From Rhodeus uyekii (taxonomy: Eukaryota; Chordata; Actinopteri; Cypriniformes; Acheilognathidae), in NCBI GenBank assembly GCA_037043235.1, contig JAWRVZ010000101.1, positions 1,060,001 to 1,124,000 on the forward strand: a DNA stretch of 64,000 bases, in the 5' to 3' direction. Both the position numbers and the translations under genes were made by a program. The notes beneath the pieces are model-generated. The model was not told where the DNA came from. It was given only the letters and a program-made list of their open reading frames with translations, and ran no database searches. Below are positions 43,293-55,050 of this stretch, piece after piece (within the stretch, counting starts at the first letter, position 1; every line of letters starts with the position of its first letter).

Positions 43293-46200
43293 GTATTGGG
43301 ATTTGTATTGGGACTCTATTTTTGATATATTTTCCTTTGCAGACCAAGTCATTTCAAAATGCATTAAGCCAACTTATTCGTTTTAAAGTATCCACAAATG
43401 AGTTTCATCCTGTTAAATGTGTATTTCTGTGCTTGTTGGAGAAACGACAGATTAGCAACATGCTAATGGGAAACCATTGGAACCAGCTCTGACTGTTGAG
43501 AGTCCCAAACGTTTCACTTTTGAAGTAAGTGTAAGTGGCCTCGCAGACAGTACAGCAGGGACTCTCACTGGGTTTTGGAATAGATCCACTGATCATCTGG
43601 TATCTCTCTTTTGCTCCTTGTTTCATGGTGAATAAAACATGGTGCGTCTTCCGCTGAATGATTTCACTGATGACATTCAAAAAGGCTGGATGAGTCTTAA
43701 ACTTTTTCAAGCATCATTTCTCTTCATCTTTCCTGTGCCTCTCATTAAACTTTATATCTCCACTACAGACACTGCACAAATCATGTCCTCTGCAAGATAT
43801 CTTAAAAAAAAGAAGTTAATTTTGTTGCTCAGAACTTTATTATCAGGAACAATTTATTAAAGAAGCATGGATTATGATTATATGCAAAACATAGAGGAAA
43901 TGTGATTTAGAGAGACAGAGAGGCATACAGATGGAGAAACACTTGATGCATGGGAGTTGAGCTCAGTTCTGAGGAAGCGGTAGAAGCTTATTCCAAACTG
44001 TTGCTCATGTTTCACATTCAAGCTGAACTCGTCTGATTGATGGATACACATTAAGTGTGTGTTCAGGGTGATACAGTAAACAGACTTGTTTGTCCTCCAT
44101 AGTTGACTGTTAATATCTGTAAAGACCCTTTACACTTATCTCTACCAAGTTATGCATAATGTAGTTCATATTTGGGGAATTAATCATTAATCAGGGAAAA
44201 TTAAATGTAGAATGATCAAAGGTGTCATGGGTGGTTGCTTACCAGCCCAAATTCCATTCACTGATATTCTGTAGTCCAGTGACTCATGTCCGTATTTTAA
44301 AGTCCAAAGAAAGTCGCTTAGTAAAGCAATAGAACACCTCCAGCCAATCCCATAACTGTGGTATCAGTCATGTTCAGCATACACAGTGCAGGACAGGATT
44401 ACAAAGCATTGCATTAGCAATACTGATCTTTCACTTAGTAAGCACCACTGATAAAACATAAAGTATTAGTGTACTTCACATGGCTGGTGTGTGCCGAATG
44501 TCCTCTAGCGCTGTGAGGCATTCTTGTGTGTTCACAGAGGAGCCTTGTGAGCAGAGTGCAGGTGATATTTACATTTTAATTGAAAAGTAAATTAGTGCAG
44601 ATCTCAAACTCAAGAAGCATGTTCGGGTCATTGAGTCATCCAGTACTGAGGCTCAATCCTGCGCTCTCTTGAACCTCACCCAGAGCACTGGGGCAGGACC
44701 CAGGGGAACGTCATTCACTGCCCCGAGGATTTGGTTAGGTGGGAGGCCAGGTTTTCCTGGTATTTCGCCACAGCCCAGTAAATAAACAGACTCCAGCTGC
44801 AAAGGGCTCAGCGCAGCTTCAAGAAAAGAGAGTTGGGGATAAAAGAGCGAGAGAAGGAGGAGATCTTAGTTCACCTCCCAGTAAGAGGGGGTCCCTGTCC
44901 TCTCAGGCAGGAGAGGGGGAGAGGGGATAGGAACTGGGGTGTGGGGGTGTAGAGAGGTAATTGCCAGCGAAACCTGAGCAGCTCTTAAGCGGCACTGCTA
45001 TAAACTCGGGGTCGTAAAGTGAGCACCTCCCATGTAGTCGTGCAGTAAAAACACACAAGGTCTTGAAGCCCCTGCTGGCTGAAGAAGATTCAATGGAAAG
45101 CACAGGGACGTCTGATCTAAGAGGAGGCGCACTCATACTGTCTCCTGACAAACTCTCTGTTTTCTCTTTTTTTTTTTCACAGTCACTTTACCGATTGATA
45201 ACTGTATTGGTGTACATGAGGTGGACGAGTTTGACTAATAATTGTCAAGTGGACTTTTTAACAAGTTTTTCCTGAAAATCTATTAGAAAACGAGGTTCAT
45301 GATTGTATTAGTGTTCTGAAACTGCATGCTAAATTCCAGTTATTATGGGAATTGTCCATTCGTAAATGTGTGTCTTGACAAAAGGAAACTCAGCCAAGGT
45401 CATTTGGATCTTGCCACATGTTTTTAAGCACTGTTCTGGAAGTCCACCAATTCTCCATGTCAGTCCTAAATTGGGCCTGTCATTGTGTTTTAGGGGATTT
45501 TAGCCTGGCCTGGCCTGGGCCCCTTGTGAAAAGTGCTTCCCTCAGCAGTTGCCTGTCTAGGCCCACTTCCTGTGCCTCAGCCTCTCTTTCCCTCAGTGTT
45601 ATTGAGCCTACCAAATGGCCCCGATTTCACCGGTGGTCTCCACCTAATAATCAGGATGATGGACATGTTCCATTGCTCGTGGCCTTGGGTTCCACCAGAA
45701 GCAGACCAGACCAGGCCAGGGCTTTTGTACAGTAACAGTTGATTAGAAAGAAAAAAATAAGTCTTTTGCAGAGCCTTAATTTCAACATGGAATACATTAG
45801 ATTGTAATTACATTTAAAAAGTCTAATTAGGTAAGAGAAAAAAAGAAATAATATGGTCATCAGTTGCAAAGGGGGTTGGGGTAGCTCTTTCCCCCCGTGT
45901 TTTTGAAGAAAGGCAAGAGTTTTGTGTGGCACAGGGGAGGAAGGTAACAGGAGAAGAGGAGTTAATCTGGATCAGTTAAGGAGTGTTTACACCACAAATG
46001 AGCTCTGAATATTCTCCTGTGCATTTAGGGGGAATTATAGTTGCAATGGGATAATGAGCTGTACGAGACTGTGATTTACACCAGGCACAAAAGAATGTCA
46101 AGCACAAATAAACACAAGTATGATGTATGAATGGGGTGAACGCGGACCCTTTCAACTTACTGTAAGTGGACAAAATCCAATTTAACCAACTGTGAAACTG

Positions 46201-49200
46201 AAAAGGAGGGGAAATAAATTGAATTTTGGGATATTAGAGTACACATTTGGTGATGAAAAACTAATGGCATAAGTCAGCATTTTTTCAAGTTAACTATTGA
46301 AAATGGTCAAAAAAGGAAGTGTCTTCATAACTTAACACCACCCATCTTTTAGTCCAGTCCAGATCTCATCCACGAGCTGCTTAGACAGAATACAGTCTAT
46401 GTGGCAACAGAACTGATGTAACAATAAATGCTGGTTGGATCAGGGGACAGACGCTCTCTTTGTCCATGCACGCACACCCATTCCCATCGCTGTTGCCCTT
46501 GTTCAGACACCTCTAACAAGAGTCTTCTGAATCTGATCCACAGTCGCTCCCCGAGGAGTCCTGAGCGCGCTCTGGGCGGTCCGTCTGTGCCTCTCCCAGC
46601 ACTTCACCCCAGTGCTCCATTCATCCAATCAAAACACTGCGATCCAGAACTGTTGCTCCAGATCAAACCAGGCCTGTCTCTTTTTTCACTTTCTCCTCGC
46701 ATTTTTTTCTTCCTGTTCTATTTATATTCGGGGACATTCCAGAGAATATTAGTACTGATCAGATCCAATAAAAGCAAGGACTGCTATGTTCTCTGCATTC
46801 TCCTGGTCCTCGGAGGCGATCTGAGTAATGATGGTCCTCTGGGGCGCCTCGAGGAGGCGATAGGAGCGCTGGGGCTGACCTCCCATGCAGAGTGTGCACT
46901 TCACAATACTGTTGTGTTCTTATACTGTGGTCAAGTCTTAACATGGCCTTAAAACGTTTAAGTAATTTTTTACCCGAGTACTTGCATAGCCACATATGTG
47001 TGTAACTTAATCTGCTGATAAATATTAGATTGAAATGATATAACATCCTTGAGCTTCATCACACTGTGCATGTAGAGCAATGTTGTATCAGTCAATGCGA
47101 TCACCACAAAACCCTTCACAAATGGATGTATGGCATGGGCAAATTGAAGACCGAAAAATCACATCCTTGTGAGTTTTCTGACAAATGAAAGCCCCGGGAG
47201 ACTGATCCACATTCACTGAAATTTTCGTCTGGTTAGGACTGTTTTTGGTGTGTGCTGCTCAGCAGATCCAAGTTTAGGCACACAATCCCGTAGTTGCTGT
47301 GTGTGTCCAGATGAACCACATACTGGCACGTATTAGCAGTGTGGTTGCTGATTCCTGAGCTGTATGCAACCACCCAAGTTGTGAAAAAAAGAAATATATT
47401 CAAAATCCAATCCATACTTTACAAGCAGCTGAGAGAATCAGAATAAAGTGACCAAAAAGGATGACTAAGACAACTTTATTCAGACAAGGGGAATTGAAGT
47501 AACAAAACCAGGCTCTAGTTTGAGGATTGTCTGAATATCCAGCAGAGACGAGCTCTAGAGATGAACGGCTATCATGCACACACATCCTAAGAGACTATAT
47601 AAGTCATGAATGTTTATCGAGTAGGAATATTCATGAGATAATGACAAACAATGATTCTCTTTTAGCTTTCAGATTGATTGTAAACAGATTGAGTGGTGGT
47701 GTCAAACGGAGGGTGTTTGAGGATGGACACAATCCACTTGCAAGTGGAGTTCCCTTTTATTGATTTGACTTCTGCATCATCAAGTAAGCATTGTGCATTT
47801 TTCTGAATTGCAATAATATGCAAGAAACATGTCTGCACATGTCTGCACAGACATTCACTTGTGTGAGTTCCACCGAGGTGACAGAGCATTAGTCCCTAAA
47901 CTCTTCTTTCTCCCTGGCAGTTCTCCCGTACTTTCCCACAGTCCAACAGTCTGCTCTGGCCTGGCCGTACATCTCGTGAAGCGATTGAGGTGGAGGAACA
48001 AGGCTTAAACAGGAAGTCCAGGAGTAAGTGAAGCAGCTCTGAGATGTGTTCTCCAGGACCCACAGGCCGGCCAGTGTAATCCATCATCACACCCCCTGGA
48101 GGACGCGTCAAGCAGAAGTCCTGCGGCGTGCCAGAGCTACATGAGCAACCCGGAGTCACAGAAGAGTCTGGTGCATGTGATCAAGTCCTGTTTTGCTGAT
48201 CAATGACCAAAGCAAAGGCACATTCTGGGCTGAGTGCAACAGTTACCAACCGAACCTGTTGGACATGTGCTCACAGTAGTTGGTGAAGCAAATCATTGTT
48301 AAGTGCCATATTTAGCTTCATAAATGGCGATTAACCACTGTGGTTGCTTGACCATGGTAAAAAATGTAACTCCTCCACATTTGATTAATTGCATCATGTC
48401 ACACTACACCATGTTACACAATGCCATATTGTGTGAGAAATCTCCAAAGCCAGATCCCACTCTGTTTGAGGGACGTGATGCTGTTCTTGCTGCTTGAGCA
48501 AACATTTAATAGCAGAAATTCAGTTATTTGTTCTGTCATTAATGAGAATTTAAAGTGGTTTCCAAAGACTATTGAATACTATTTCCTGAATAATCAATAA
48601 TCGCATATACCATTAGCAGATGCATATAGAAGGATAAAGAAAACATAATGATGTAAGAAACTGAAGAAGGTTTAGCATTATATGGTAAAGCGAGGAACAG
48701 GGAGTTTATGAACGATCAGGGGTGTGAGGGGGGGGGGGGAGAGAAAAAAACAGCATCTGACGGAGAGATAAGAAAAGAGAGATGAGGAGGAGGAGGAATA
48801 TCCTCCATCGACACTCTGGGCTGGGAGGGACCAAAATCAGACCTGTGGGAGACATTTCCATCAGCACAGCTCCATTACACGCCAATCTACACACACACAC
48901 ACACTGGTGTAGGTGGATTACAGGAACATTCCAGAGGCTTAATGCTTTTTATACTTTACAAAAAATTGCTTTACATTAATCAGTATGCAAAAATGGTACA
49001 TTATAATATTTATTACAATTATTAAATGGATGCCGCCTTATTGGGAGAAAAAAGCCCTCTCTACACCAACCCCCATTCCTAACCAATAAACACTTTATTA
49101 TTAAACATCATTGGACTGTTTGTTGAAATGAAATGCCTTTCCGAAGTGATATGCGATATGTGTGTAGAGTGAGTTCGGCAAAAGACAGAGTTGAACTCGG

Positions 49201-50651
49201 GTCGATTTGCGTCAAAACTTTCTAGCATGTGTCTCACCCCGACACTACTGTTAACACTTCAGCATCACTCATAACTGTGTCTGCCCGAGCAGACGTCAGC
49301 GGCTGTGTTAGTGTAAATAGACACTTTGAAATGAAAATTCTGTCATCAGTAACCCTCATATTCTCCAAACCGGTATGTCTTTCATCTAAGGAACATAAAA
49401 TAAGATATCATGAGAAATGTGTAAGGTTGAAGGACCTGGACTGAACGGTGCACAGTAAGGAATTGTTGTCGTGGACCAACAGGATGTACAGTATGCCTTC
49501 CTTCCCACCGGCTCGTGTGTTAAAGGAAAGCTGCCTGCATCTGATGCCCCGGTGAACAGGGGGCACCTCTCACAAAGCGACAAACCCCTCGTTTTTTCCC
49601 TCTTTTTCTTCTCTCTTTTGGAAAACAGTACCTTTCTGTTCCGCACTGAGACTCTGTCCTCCCTCAACGCTTGCCCTCTCCCTCTCTCTCTCCCTCTCTC
49701 TCTCTCTCTCTGTCTCTTTCTTAAATAAATCAGTGTTGGTTGGGGCTCGACCGTCATAAATCAAGGCCTGTCCACTGCTGGAGTCTACCCAGTTTAGTTG
49801 TCACTGCCTGGCCTTCACTCAGGATTAATTAAAGCCCTGATATAAAGGCCAGATGTGCTGGGGCACACACACACACACACACACACACAAACACGCACAA
49901 GCACATAGGTACACATATGTATACTTACCCAAGTATTGACGTTATAAAGCTAGCACAGAAGTCTCAGCTGATACACCCATCTACTGACTAACATGCAACA
50001 GTGTGTCAGCATTAGCACAGTAAAATCATACGATTGATGAGACATGCTGACAACTTGTGCGCACTCTGTAAAAAACAAGTCTGATAGCTGACACTCCTGG
50101 AAAAATATAGCATATTTATGAGCCACCTTTACATTTTTCAGTTTAAAACTCAAAAACAAACAAACACATAAATGAACCCAACAGCCCTTGTTTGCAAGGC
50201 CACACTGCTACTGAAATCCATCATGATAACACTGCTGGTATAATGAATCATGTTCATCTCATGCCGCATTTCTGGGTGAAATATTAATATAATAGAAGAT
50301 TCCCAGTGACAACGCAATAAACATGCATAACTTGTAACATAAAACTCTAATGTACAAAAAATATAGCACAAATTATAAAAAACAAAAAACAAAGAGAATT
50401 CTGGGAATATCAGTACAATGTTTTTGTAGTAAACTGGAGTAAGTGTTTTGCACTGAACAGTATTTTTAATTGAAGGTGTAGGTGCGTTGTCAAAGCATTA
50501 ATGGAGCTTAATTTTGTAAATTACTATTGAGGAAAAGTTCCTCAAGCTAAAAATACTATGGTAAGGAACAGTGCTTAAGTACAGTAATAAGGAAAATGAC
50601 TTTGTTAAAGACAAAATTTATTTCATATGATAAAAAAAGAATATAAACAAA
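43293..50651. other. No gene recognised across 7.3 kb
   Basis: The largest interval without an identified element. The 174-codon frame at 46428-46952 and others show no domain. A 60-codon minus-strand frame (47233-47415) begins with a signal-peptide-like segment behind a plausible splice acceptor but is unproven. GC-richer blocks occur at 44640-45120, 47900-48180 and 49780-49860. Microsatellites: poly-G at 48729-48740, CT-rich 49670-49715, CA 49864-49889. Confidence 0.45.
49864..49889. repeat. CA microsatellite
   Basis: (CA)n of about 13 units. Confidence 0.9.
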
Positions 50652-50656
50652 CAAAC

Positions 50657-51133
50657 TGTTATGAATACGAGCGCTGCGCCTCCCCTCTCTGGCCACCGGA
50701 GGGAGCTCTCACATGTATACTGACACACACACACTACATTTCCCATAATGCTGTTCATTGGGCTGATTATCGCACCAGCTTACATGAACTATAAAAGACT
50801 CACACACACGAACTGTCATTGCAAAGTCTTGATTTGCTGCGGTTGTCATTTCTGAGCGTTATTATCCTGTCCTGTTTTCCTGTTATCCATTCTGCTGTTA
50901 CTGATTCTGTCTGCCGGCCCAACCTTTGTTTTGGATTATCGCTCGTGATTGTTATCTGCCTGTCCTGACTTCCCCACCTGTACTACGAATCTGATTCTGT
51001 CTGCCTGCCTTTTTGACCCTTGCCTGGATTATCATTTTTGTATGTTCTCTGCCTGTCCTGACTATCAGCCTGTGCGACCCTTCTTATTAAAGACACACTC
51101 TTGGATCCCTGCCTGTGAGTACCATCCGTTACA
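50657..51133 (+). mobile_element. Solo LTR with perfect 5-bp target duplication
   Basis: The 477-bp LTR begins TGTTATGAATACGAGC and ends CCATCCGTTACA; CAAAC flanks it exactly (50652-50656 and 51134-51138). It contains ACTATAAAAGACTC (a TATA-like box at about 50788) and TATTAAAGACACAC near the 3' side. Internal CTGCCTGTCCTGACT blocks repeat two or three times (about 50955-51068). A 5-bp duplication fits a Ty3- or BEL-type element. No internal region remains. Confidence 0.9.
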
Positions 51134-51138
51134 CAAAC

Positions 51139-52270
51139 AGTTTTAGTCGCATAGCACTGGTTCATGGAAATGCTTTATTTTGACTTGACTTTTGCAATCA
51201 TTTTATTTTTTAATTCACATCCATAAAAGGCCGTAGAAGGTTTGCGCAAATCTGTAATGGAAAACAGGCTGCTATCTCAACGGGGCAGCTTTTGTGTAAC
51301 AAACGAAACCTGCATCTCACCGCAGCACTTTCAAACGAAATAAAACTTGTGTGGCATAGCTTATGTTCTTAAAATGTTTTACGTTTTGCACTCTGTGGCA
51401 TCTGATTTGATATTGTTTGTCAACACATTTTGTTGTGTCCTTATTTTTAAATACTATATGTTATATTTTGAATAGCTTTTCTTTCACTTGTGTGCACACA
51501 TGAAGTATCAGTAACCCGAAACGCATACATTAATATATTTCTAATATAAAATAAACCGCTTTCTTATTTGCAGATCATTACATTTCTCTTCATCCACTAA
51601 TTATGCCAAACTCAGCAGCCTCATCAGCTCCAGGAACTTCTGTGCAGTAATCTCAAATAAATCATCTACAATTGTTAAATATCGAACAGTACTTTTTTCA
51701 CTTTTTGAAGGAGTAATATTTTATGAATTATTCTATACTTTTCTTTACTATAAAAAAATACAATTTCTGTATTTCTTCCACCAAGGGTGTTTGTGTGTTG
51801 TGTTGTGTTGTGTTGTGTTGGAGGTGGCTGTGAGGGTCACAGGTTGCAGTGTGAGCTTTATTGTGAGAGGCATGACGAGTCAGAGGAGGAGGAGTGAGAC
51901 ACGGCAGTGTTTGAGAGAGGGAGAGAGACGGGGCAGGCCGGGCCGGGCAGGGCAGGGCAGGGGTGGCTCATGGGAGTGGTGGCTGCTTGTGGCAGGTCGC
52001 CATACTGTCTGGCCTCCCTTGACTGCAAAAGTCACTCCTGCACACAGGAAATGAGAGTTTCCAGCTTTCCTTGTTCACACAGCTCTCGTCTGTTTAAACT
52101 CAGATGCAGTGATATTACCACAGAGCGCACTTTCACTATAATCTACACACTCACACACTAGAGTTTCTCAGTGGTGTTTGTGAAGGCAAGCGTCGCTGTA
52201 TCTACAGCTCATGTTGAGGGAAGGAGATTGGAAGAAACTCTACACTCTTAACATCCTAGCAAGAAACTCC
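51139..52270. other. No gene recognised
   Basis: Unique DNA; a TTGTG pentamer run lies at 51796-51820 and a GGGCAG-rich patch at about 51925-51965. Open frames crossing these are composition artefacts. Confidence 0.5.
51796..51820. repeat. TTGTG pentamer run
   Basis: Five copies of TTGTG, the complement of the CACAA pentamer at 37545-37572. Confidence 0.85.
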
Positions 52271-52330
52271 GTTTACACTTTATTTTAAGGTGTCTTTATT
52301 ACAGTGTAATTATATACTGAGTAATATTAC
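52271..52330. repeat. MITE terminus
   Basis: TTTACACTTTATTTTAAGGT followed by GTCTTTATTACAGTGTAATT is one end of the palindromic MITE family also seen at 36330 and 53703. The opposite end is not within the next 60 bp; the hAT element at 52398 may have separated the halves. Confidence 0.5.
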
Positions 52331-52605
52331 GTTTCTTTCTTTTTTAACAAAAAATGTGTCATTTTTTGCAATAATTTAGGTAAAGGTTTGTTTAGAGCAG
52401 AGATGCCCAAACTAGGACCCCAAAGGGCTGTACCGTCCGAGGAGAGAGAGAGAGAGAGAGAGAATGAGAGAGGGATACCTTCGACACAGATTGTCATATC
52501 TAATTTGACATAACAATTTTGTTTGTTTTATAGTTGAACTACAACAGAGTAAACTGAAATTAAATGTTTAAATTACATTTTTTAAATAATTTACATTTAT
52601 TGTAA

Positions 52606-52884
52606 ATGCGCAATTCAAGGCGCAGAACTGCGTGCTTTGCGACACATGACGTCAATAAACGTCAACAAATGAAACGCAATAATGGGGAAATCAAGGCAGT
52701 GGCACACAGACCAGATATTTTTACAAAAGCTGGGGAAGAAGAGTTTTTATTCACAGAAGTCAAATCAAAGCCAGTATGTCTAGTTTGCAAACAGTCTGTT
52801 GCTGTTTTAAAAGAGTATAATATCCGTCGTCATTATGAAACAAAACATTGTGCAGCTTTCTCAAAGTACAGCGGCGAGACGTGA
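52606..52884 (+). pseudogene. hAT transposase, BED zinc-finger remnant
   Basis: The 92-codon frame contains KPVCLVCKQSVAVLKEYNIR followed by RHYETKH. The C-x2-C ... H-x4-H spacing is that of a BED-type zinc finger at the N terminus of hAT transposases of the vertebrate SCAND3/GTF2IRD2-like group. It is followed by FSKYSGE and a stop, where intact family members continue. The finger would bind transposon ends. No catalytic residues are present. Confidence 0.8.
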
Positions 52885-52994
52885 AAACAGAAGACTCACG
52901 AGCTGCTTGCTGGACTTCAATCTGAACAGAGAGTAGACTGTGAGTAGGCTGCAACGTCCTTCACCATCAGTGATACGGTCTCTGTTTGGCAGTA

Positions 52995-53431
52995 CAGTGA
53001 TCCCTCGTTTATCGCGGTTAATGTGGACTGGAACCCCCACGATAGGTGAAAATCTGCGAAGTAGGATTGGCCAATCAGCTCACGAAATACATCCACTGGT
53101 GCTCTCATTGGTCGATCTCGCGCTGGGAACCAATCACGTGTCTTGTCTGAGTGCTGTGGGCGTGTTCAAAGCCTCTGAGATAGTTTCTCTCTTTGTCTGG
53201 CGTCCTGGGAAACCGTTTCTCTCGCATCACGATTAAACAACGCTGCTTTCGCAACATCATTTCGTTATACTGTACTTGTACATGTGTAATGACAATAAAC
53301 TTGAATCTAATATAATCTAATCTAATCTAATATGGCTGTACATGCCGGTATTTTATAATTTTTATTTTTTTGATGAATATTTTTGAAAAATCTGCGATGC
53401 ACTGAGGCCGCAAAGTGTTGAGAGATTACTG
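52995..53431. mobile_element. Pogo/Tigger-type MITE nested in the hAT element
   Basis: A 437-bp insertion flanked by TA (52993-52994 and 53432-53433). It begins CAGTGATCCCTCGTTTATCG and ends GAGAGATTACTG. Near the right side, AAAATCTGCGATGCACTGAG is an inverted counterpart of GAAAATCTGCGAAGTAGG near the left. It contains AATCTAAT repeats (about 53303-53332). It has no transposase. Its terminus matches the orphan end at 32729. Confidence 0.8.
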
Positions 53432-53555
53432 TATCTACCTCTGCGAGCAGACTTTCAGTCTGATGAACTTGAACAAGAGTAAACTAAGAAGCCAAATAGC
53501 TGACTCTCACCTACATAATATCTTGTCTTTGTCTGCAGCCCAATCTTGAAAAACT
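53432..53555 (+). pseudogene. hAT transposase, C-terminal dimerisation remnant
   Basis: Directly after the nested MITE the frame reads YLCEQTFSLMNLNKSKLRSQ, then IADSHLHNILSLS. This fits the conserved C-terminal hAT segment (pattern YxCEQxFSxMNxxKSKxRSxLTDxHLxxxL). It shows that the two coding scraps belong to one element that lost its middle. Confidence 0.8.
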
Positions 53556-53702
53556 TCTGAATAATAAGGACCAGCTTCATATCTCAATCACGTTTGATTT
53601 TTGGCCCTTCATAGGAAAAAGTTTGGGCACCCCTGGATTAGAGATAAGAAGGGGAAACTGTAACAGAAAAAATATGAATATTTTTTCATTGGTGCAAAAT
53701 TT

Positions 53703-53998
53703 GGTTAGACTTTATATTAAGTGTGTTTTTTGTTACAATGCAATTATGCATTAATAAAGCATTGATTCAACTTGTTAATTTTGATATGTAGTAATATATT
53801 TTTATAATGTAATTGTATATCTGTTAATATTATGTAATGGAACTGAGGTAACGTGAATGGTAACCTAATCTTAAGATGATGTAGTTACTACATGTACTTA
53901 CTATAGTAATAACAGTAAATTATGCATAATTATTGCATAGTTGATTAATATTACTCAGTATTTAAATCTATGATTACACTGTAAATAAAACTGTAACA
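53703..53998. repeat. Palindromic MITE
   Basis: GTTAGACTTTATATTAAGTG and TTGTTACAATGCAATTATG on the left, and GATTACACTGTAAATAAAAC with TGTAACAGG on the right, form worn inverted arms. The interior has GTAGTTACTACATGTACTTA. Related to 36330-36505. Confidence 0.5.
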
Positions 53999-54011
53999 GG
54001 ATATATCGTTT

Positions 54012-54168
54012 TATAGTATTTATATTCATGCATTTATCAGCTGCTTTTATCATTGCATTCAAGAAACACATTGACATTCTAATCAGTTCTTGCTTTCCCT
54101 GGGAATCGAACCCATGACCTTGATGTTATGAACACCAATGCTCTACTGGTTGAGCTGCAGGAAAGCTG
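54012..54168 (-). mobile_element. tRNA-derived SINE, minus strand
   Basis: On the minus strand a tRNA-like head (GCAGCTCAACCAGTAGAGCA as A-box region; GGTCATGGGTTCGATTCCCA as B-box region) is followed by AGGGAAAGCAAG and the GATAAAAGCAGCTGATAAAT tail. The B-box is intact, so the head could still bind polymerase III factors. It continues into a SINE tail, which rules out a normal tRNA gene. Confidence 0.8.
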
Positions 54169-55050
54169 TTTATTCATTTTGATACACATTGTATTACAGT
54201 CTGTTGAAAAGCAGCATTCAGTAAATGGTTGACTCAGTAAATGCTTGAGGTTAAATTCACTCACTGAATCATTGGAATCAGTATGCTGGTTCACTCATTC
54301 GGACATGTGCATGTTCAGATAAACCGCAGTTCTCCTGTACTGGTCCTGCTGATGGGCTACTGGCTCTCTCTTGACTTTTAACAGTCCCCATTTTACTGGC
54401 CCTCCAGTTAATCTACATCTCGACAGGATCTTTGTCTTGGTTTCTCGCTCCTCGGCCACAGATCTCCACACTCGCTCCAGCAGAGGAGCAGCCAATAGTT
54501 CAATCAGTGAGGGTTTTTTCCCAATTTCCTGAAAGCATAGTTACAGTGAACATCCACAAACTGCGTCGTAAAGTTGTGTGGATGAAGGACAGATCTCGAC
54601 CTGTGGTTAGAAGCAGAGTTTCTTCTTTGCATGACATGTGGATTTAATAATCCTCATCTTGAGCAAAATAAGCCAGCGGACATCTTTTACTTCTAATATA
54701 TTCAAATGTCCTTTGCATCTTTCGGTGTGTCTGTAGATTTAAAGAGTCATTATGGAAGAGTGAGCATGCTCTCCAGTGCAGAAGAAGAGCCTATGATTGA
54801 ATCTGACAATAAAGCAGAATAACTGAAAACATTAGAATTAGAGTCTGTATTTTATAGCAAAAAAATCTGGCATTCATTTTATCTCATGGGGTTTTTACTC
54901 CAACACCTGTGAGACATCATTAACCAAAAGGACGTTTTGGGAAACAGTCATGACTAGTTGATGTCTTCAGTGTTACATCATACTGTGGAAGTTAAGGTGT
55001 GAGTTTATTGGTTGCATGTAAATGACAGCGTGTGAAACATCTTAATATTT
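54169..55050. other. No gene recognised
   Basis: Unique DNA without motifs. The frames at 54295-54495 and 54432-54647 overlap antisense and show no domain. Confidence 0.5.

Larger units (their letters stand above)
52398..53635 (+). mobile_element. Internally deleted hAT transposon
   Basis: The element begins CAGAGATGCCCAAACTAGG and ends AGTTTGGGCACCCCTG, inverted termini matching at 14 of 16. The flanking octamers GTTTAGAG (52390-52397) and GATTAGAG (53636-53643) agree at 7 of 8. It encodes the start (BED-type zinc finger) and the very end (C-terminal dimerisation segment) of a hAT transposase; the catalytic middle is deleted. A pogo-type MITE lies near the deletion joint (52995-53431). A GA run sits at 52441-52462. 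Confidence 0.85.

Noticed and set aside
44640..45180. GC-richer block as coding exons
   Set aside because: Overlapping frames on both strands, no recognisable protein family and no convincing splice sites.
46428..46952. 174-codon frame as a possible host gene
   Set aside because: No domain, no plausible splice or start context, serine/leucine-rich chance composition; I can support nothing beyond an open frame.
54090..54168. Minus-strand tRNA gene with intact B-box
   Set aside because: It continues into a SINE tail ending GATAAAAGCAGCTG, and the acceptor stem does not pair, so it is a tRNA-derived SINE.
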